Shown piece after piece: positions 60,704 through 64,000 of a stretch of DNA of 64,000 nucleotides. Every line of letters begins with the position of its first letter. Within the stretch, counting starts at the first letter, position 1. The DNA comes from Paenibacillus piscarius. GTDB lineage: Bacteria > Bacillota > Bacilli > Paenibacillales > Paenibacillaceae. The stretch lies in the NCBI RefSeq assembly GCF_022234545.1, contig NZ_JAIEUI010000031.1, forward strand, positions 1-64,000, written 5' to 3'. Both the position numbers and the translations under genes were made by a program. The notes beneath the pieces are model-generated. The model was not told where the DNA came from. It made no database searches and saw nothing but the letters and a program-made list of their open reading frames with translations.

Positions 60704-60746
60704 CAAGAAGCTCCGCTGCTCTTACCCGGGAGGCGGAGCTTCTTGC
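60703..60746 (+). terminator. Long hairpin at the end of the regulator gene
   Basis: GCAAGAAGCTCCGC pairs perfectly with GCGGAGCTTCTTGC around a 16-base loop. It begins at the last base of the stop codon. A T run (CTTTTTAT) comes only about ten bases later, so termination may be incomplete. Confidence 0.55.
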
Positions 60747-60756
60747 TGCAGTACGG

Positions 60757-60815
60757 CTTTTTATAAAAACAGCCCGTCTTTTTGAAAGCAAGCCCCCCTC
60801 CAAGGCCGGTACAAT
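60757..60815 (+). promoter_or_regulatory. Activator-type promoter of module E
   Basis: Two CTTTTT-headed boxes (60757 and 60778, 21 bp apart, two helical turns) precede TACAAT (60810-60815). The second box, CTTTTTGAAAGCAAGCC, matches the one before the PfkB gene, with the same distance to the -10. This is a typical arrangement for a dimer of an AraC-type activator binding direct repeats. Confidence 0.55.
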
Positions 60816-60848
60816 GAGAGTGTAAATACAGAACAGGAGGCAAGAGAC

Positions 60849-62390
60849 ATGATGAATAAAAAGGGGTTAGGTTCACTGCTGTTATCCACGGTTATCTGCG
60901 GTTCGCTGCTCTCCGCCTGCGGCGGCAATTCCAATACATCCTCCACGGAAGCGGGGTCCGGGGAAGCTAAGGCTAAGCCGGCCGAGATTGTGTTCGCCCT
61001 GCCGTCCTTCAACCGGATTCCCGATGATCTGAGCAAGGTCACGGATGCGATCAATGCGATCACAACGGACAAGATCGGGGTGAAGGTAGATTTCCGCCTC
61101 TTCGGGCCTGCGGATTATGCCCAGAAGGTGAATCTGGCCCTCCAGAGCGGCGAGCAGATGGACATCTTCACTACACTCGGCCAGTTCTCCAACTATGTAT
61201 CCAAGAGCCAGGTAGCCCCGCTGGAGGAACTGCTGCCGGAGCACGGCAAGGAGCTGACGGCGATTCTGGAGAAGGACTTCGGCGCGGATATCCTTAAGAC
61301 GACCACCATGGACGGACATATCTATGGCATTCCCGTGAATAAAGGGATGGCGCTGCCGACCAATATCATCTACAACGCGGATATGCTGGCGGGGGCTGGC
61401 GTAGCCGCAGACTCGATCCAATCGGTCGAGGATCTGCCCGCCGTCTTCGCGGCCGTCAAGCAGAAGCTGCCGGATGTGGTGCCGTTCGGCCCGATCAACG
61501 TGAACCCGACCGATACGGGACTTGTGAACTGGATGAAGGGTGCCAGCAAGGTCGATTACCTGACGGATACCACCGGTGTTGGCGTCGTGATCGGTGACAG
61601 CGGCAAGGTGGTTAACTTTTATGAGACCGATGTCTTCCAAAAAGGCATTCAGATGATGCGCGACTGGTACAACGCCGGATACCTGCAGAAGGATACCGCA
61701 ACTACGACGATTACGGCAATGGAGCTGGTCTCCTCCGGGCGCGGCTTCTCCTTCCTGGGCGGCTACAGCGGCATGGAGGTAGGCAAGCAGCTAAGCGCGC
61801 AGGTCGGCAAAAACATTGAAACCAAGCGGATCGCCCCGTTCTATTTTGATACCAGTGCTGTGAATTCTGTGACCTGGATGGTCTCCAGTACCTCCAAGCA
61901 GACCGAGGCGGCGGTCAAGTTCCTGAACCTGCTCTATACCGATAAAGACCTGATTAACACCATTCTCTTCGGCATTGAAGGGGAGGATTATGTCAAGGTG
62001 GACGACCATCATGTGAAATTCCCGGATGGGCTGGATGCCAATACCGTTCCTTACACCGCTATGCTGAGCTCCGGGATTGTCGGATCAGAGTCTCTGCAGT
62101 ACCAGCTTGAGGGCATCAACTGGTCGGATGTGGAGCTGAAGCTGAAGGAGAATAAGGATACGGCCCGATCGCCGTATTTCGGATTTATTTTTGACCAGGG
62201 TGAGGTAAAGACCCAGATCAGTGCGGTGAACAACGTGGTGAGCCAATATCTGCCGGCGCTGGTCAGCGGCTCGGTGGACCCGGGTGAGATTATTCCGAAG
62301 TTCGTCAGTGCGCTGAAGGATGCGGGTGCTCAGGCGATCATTGACAGCAAGCAGAAGCAGCTTGATGCGTGGCTGGCCGCGCAGCAATAA
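60849..62390 (+). CDS. Extracellular sugar-binding lipoprotein (module E)
   Basis: A 513-residue family 1 solute-binding protein with lipobox LSAC (Cys24) and a Ser/Gly/Ala linker. The fold has VNLALQSGEQMDIFTT, IYGIPVNKGMALPTNIIYN and a long C-terminal helix rich in Lys and Gln. It is of the long LplA type that works with the two permeases following. AGGAGGCAAG lies upstream of the ATG. The substrate is unknown. Shared control with the phosphorylase operon would suggest a glucosyl- or fructosyl-containing sugar. Confidence 0.93.
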   Translation: MMNKKGLGSLLLSTVICGSLLSACGGNSNTSSTEAGSGEAKAKPAEIVFALPSFNRIPDDLSKVTDAINAITTDKIGVKVDFRLFGPADYAQKVNLALQSGEQMDIFTTLGQFSNYVSKSQVAPLEELLPEHGKELTAILEKDFGADILKTTTMDGHIYGIPVNKGMALPTNIIYNADMLAGAGVAADSIQSVEDLPAVFAAVKQKLPDVVPFGPINVNPTDTGLVNWMKGASKVDYLTDTTGVGVVIGDSGKVVNFYETDVFQKGIQMMRDWYNAGYLQKDTATTTITAMELVSSGRGFSFLGGYSGMEVGKQLSAQVGKNIETKRIAPFYFDTSAVNSVTWMVSSTSKQTEAAVKFLNLLYTDKDLINTILFGIEGEDYVKVDDHHVKFPDGLDANTVPYTAMLSSGIVGSESLQYQLEGINWSDVELKLKENKDTARSPYFGFIFDQGEVKTQISAVNNVVSQYLPALVSGSVDPGEIIPKFVSALKDAGAQAIIDSKQKQLDAWLAAQQ

Positions 62391-62461
62391 CCAATATATG
62401 AATCCGCTGAGGGTGGAGGCGCACATGTGGCTCTGCCCCCGGCTATGGAGGTGAATCCGGC

Positions 62462-63391
62462 ATGACTGCCAGACGCAAGTCCCCAGCGAAGCCGCTCAAA
62501 AAAACACTCCCGCTGCTCATTCTAGCGGCTCCCGGACTGCTATATTTTCTCATCAACAGCTACTTTCCGATGTTCGGTGTGTTCATTGCCTTCAAGGATG
62601 TCAACTATGCGAAGGGGATCTTCGGCAGCGACTGGATCGGCCTGAAGAACTTCACCTTCCTGTTCCAGACCAGCGATGCCTGGATCATGACCCGCAACAC
62701 GCTGCTCTATAACCTGGTCTTCATCGCGCTGGGTACGGTGGTGTCGATCCTGATTGCCATTCTCATGTCCGAGCTGCTGAGCAAGCTGTACTCGAAGCTG
62801 TTCATGACCGGGCTGATTCTGCCGAATCTGATCTCGATGATCGTGCTGTCGCTGCTGGTGTTTGCTTTTCTGAATGCCGACAGCGGGTTCGTCAACCATT
62901 CGATTCTGCGGCCGCTGGGCCTCCCGGAGATTAACTGGTACTCTGAACCGAAGTATTGGCCGTATCTGCTGGTCATCATCCAGCTCTGGAAGACGGCAGG
63001 TTATGGCTCCATCGTCTATTTCGCTTCCATTGCCGGGATCGACAAGAGTATTTATGAATCGGCCAAAATTGACGGAGCCGGCAAGCTGAAGCAGATCCGC
63101 ATGATCACCCTGCCGCTGCTCAAGCCGACGGTTATCGTGCTGGTGCTGATGTCGATGGGGCGGATTTTTAACTCGGACTTCGGCCTGTTCTATCAGGTGC
63201 CGATGAACTCCGGTGCGCTGTTCAGCACCACCCAGACGATTGATACGTATGTGTACCGCGCCTTGATGCAGCTCAACGATATCGGGATGTCGGCCGCAGC
63301 CGGCCTGTACCAGTCCGTTGTCGGGTTCGCCCTCGTGCTTACGGTCAATGCCATCGTCAAGAAGGTTAACCCAGAAAATGCATTGTTCTAG
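62462..63391 (+). CDS. Sugar ABC transporter permease, LplB type (module E)
   Basis: A 309-residue CUT1 permease with a basic N-terminal tail, six membrane segments, FPMFGVFIAFKDVNYAKGIFGS in the first loop and an EAA loop ESAKIDGAGKL ... ITLPLLKP. GGAGGTG precedes the ATG. Twelve bases separate it from the next permease, which shares its transcript. No ATPase is adjacent. Confidence 0.93.
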   Translation: MTARRKSPAKPLKKTLPLLILAAPGLLYFLINSYFPMFGVFIAFKDVNYAKGIFGSDWIGLKNFTFLFQTSDAWIMTRNTLLYNLVFIALGTVVSILIAILMSELLSKLYSKLFMTGLILPNLISMIVLSLLVFAFLNADSGFVNHSILRPLGLPEINWYSEPKYWPYLLVIIQLWKTAGYGSIVYFASIAGIDKSIYESAKIDGAGKLKQIRMITLPLLKPTVIVLVLMSMGRIFNSDFGLFYQVPMNSGALFSTTQTIDTYVYRALMQLNDIGMSAAAGLYQSVVGFALVLTVNAIVKKVNPENALF

Positions 63392-63403
63392 GAGGAACTA
63401 CTT

Positions 63404-64000
63404 ATGATCCAAACAAGGGGAGAACGGACGTTTACGGTGTTTTCTGCGGTCGTGATGCTCCTGCTGACGGTTTTTGCTTTCATACCCTTCCTGCTCATTG
63501 TGATTGCTTCGATTACGGATGAGACGGCGCTGGTCCGCAACGGGTACAGCTTCTTCCCTGAGCAGCTGAGCCTGGACGCTTACCGGTATATCCGGTCCTC
63601 GGCCTACGTTTTCGTCAGAGCGTACGGGGTGTCCTTCCTGGTCACTCTGCTGGGCACCGCTCTCGGGCTGCTGATCACCAGTATGCTGGCTTACCCGATG
63701 TCGCGGCCCGACTTCAAGTATCATAATGTGCTGGCGTTCGTCGTATTCTTCACCATGCTGTTCAGCGGGGGGATTGTGCCTTCGTACATCATGTGGACCC
63801 AGTATTTCCATATCAAAAACACGCTGCTCGCGCTGATTCTCCCGAATCTGCTGGCGAATGGCTTCAACGTCCTGCTGGTCCGCAACTATTTCAAAAATAA
63901 TGTCCCGCTGGAGATCATCGAAGCGGCCCAGATTGACGGCGCCTCGGAGCTGCGGACCTTCTTCCGTATTATGCTTCCCCTGTCCATGCCGGTCATGGCG
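63404..64000 (+). CDS. Sugar ABC transporter permease, LplC type (module E), cut by window edge
   Basis: The first 199 codons of a CUT1 permease (about two thirds of a usual 290-300). Four to five membrane segments and the start of the EAA loop (EAAQIDGASEL ... IMLPLSMP) are visible. LFSGGIVPSYI is the typical LplC/YtcP segment. AGGAGG (about 63390-63395) precedes the ATG at 63404. The C-terminus lies beyond the right edge. Confidence 0.92.
   Translation, partial: MIQTRGERTFTVFSAVVMLLLTVFAFIPFLLIVIASITDETALVRNGYSFFPEQLSLDAYRYIRSSAYVFVRAYGVSFLVTLLGTALGLLITSMLAYPMSRPDFKYHNVLAFVVFFTMLFSGGIVPSYIMWTQYFHIKNTLLALILPNLLANGFNVLLVRNYFKNNVPLEIIEAAQIDGASELRTFFRIMLPLSMPVMA

Overview
The window looks like a chromosomal segment of a Paenibacillus-type Bacillota. 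The evidence is strong GGAGG ribosome-binding sites with frequent GTG and TTG starts, LplABC/YtcQ-type sugar ABC transporters paired with YesM/YesN two-component systems, CcpA-type cre sites, and a surface-layer-anchored xylanase. It is almost wholly devoted to finding, importing and breaking down plant polysaccharides and sugars.

Layout: 1-66, probable 3' tail of a group II intron. 112-4298, a DUF6809-like gene, a small membrane-anchored protein, an OmpR/histidine-kinase pair and a divergent CPBP protease. 4536-11862, module A: LacI, two permeases, binding protein, GH2 enzyme. 12114-16594, macro-domain protein, AraC regulator, GH5 and GH51 enzymes. 17306-19587, HicAB toxin-antitoxin, TetR, GNAT. 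19728-33432, module B: ROK regulator, ROK kinase, MFS and membrane AraC regulator, then binding protein, two permeases, an unassigned probable glycosidase and a GH95 enzyme. 34314-46358, module C: 1443-residue SLH-anchored GH10 xylanase, two permeases, binding protein, YesM/YesN pair, resembling the Geobacillus xynDCEFG xylo-oligosaccharide system. 46792-52746, module D: binding protein, two permeases and two paralogous LacI repressors. 52800-57131, two esterases, a PfkB kinase and a GH13_18 phosphorylase carrying residues of sucrose 6'-phosphate phosphorylases. 57394-64000, module E: YesM/YesN pair, binding protein, two permeases (the last cut by the window edge).

Five ABC importers lack any ATP-binding subunit here, so they probably share an MsmX/UgpC-type ATPase encoded elsewhere. 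Each has its own control: LacI (A, D), membrane AraC (B) or YesMN (C, E). Candidate operators link regulators to targets: ATGAAACCCATTTCAT for module A, TGTTAACCGGTTATCA overlapping a good promoter for module D, and boxes shared by the xylanase and its transporter (C) and by the phosphorylase operon and module E.

The most unusual content is intergenic. Several arrays of dyads share an exact 51-bp period although their sequences fall into at least three families (A: 16925-17201, 33581-34113, 46480-46603; B: 18018-18197, 51411-51589; C: 38764-38865). Nearly all lie just downstream of a hairpin or terminator. Family A stems differ between arrays with compensating changes. A separate ~130-bp element with a covarying long hairpin occurs three times (39023, 49974, 57147), always between operons. 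I do not recognise either repeat class.
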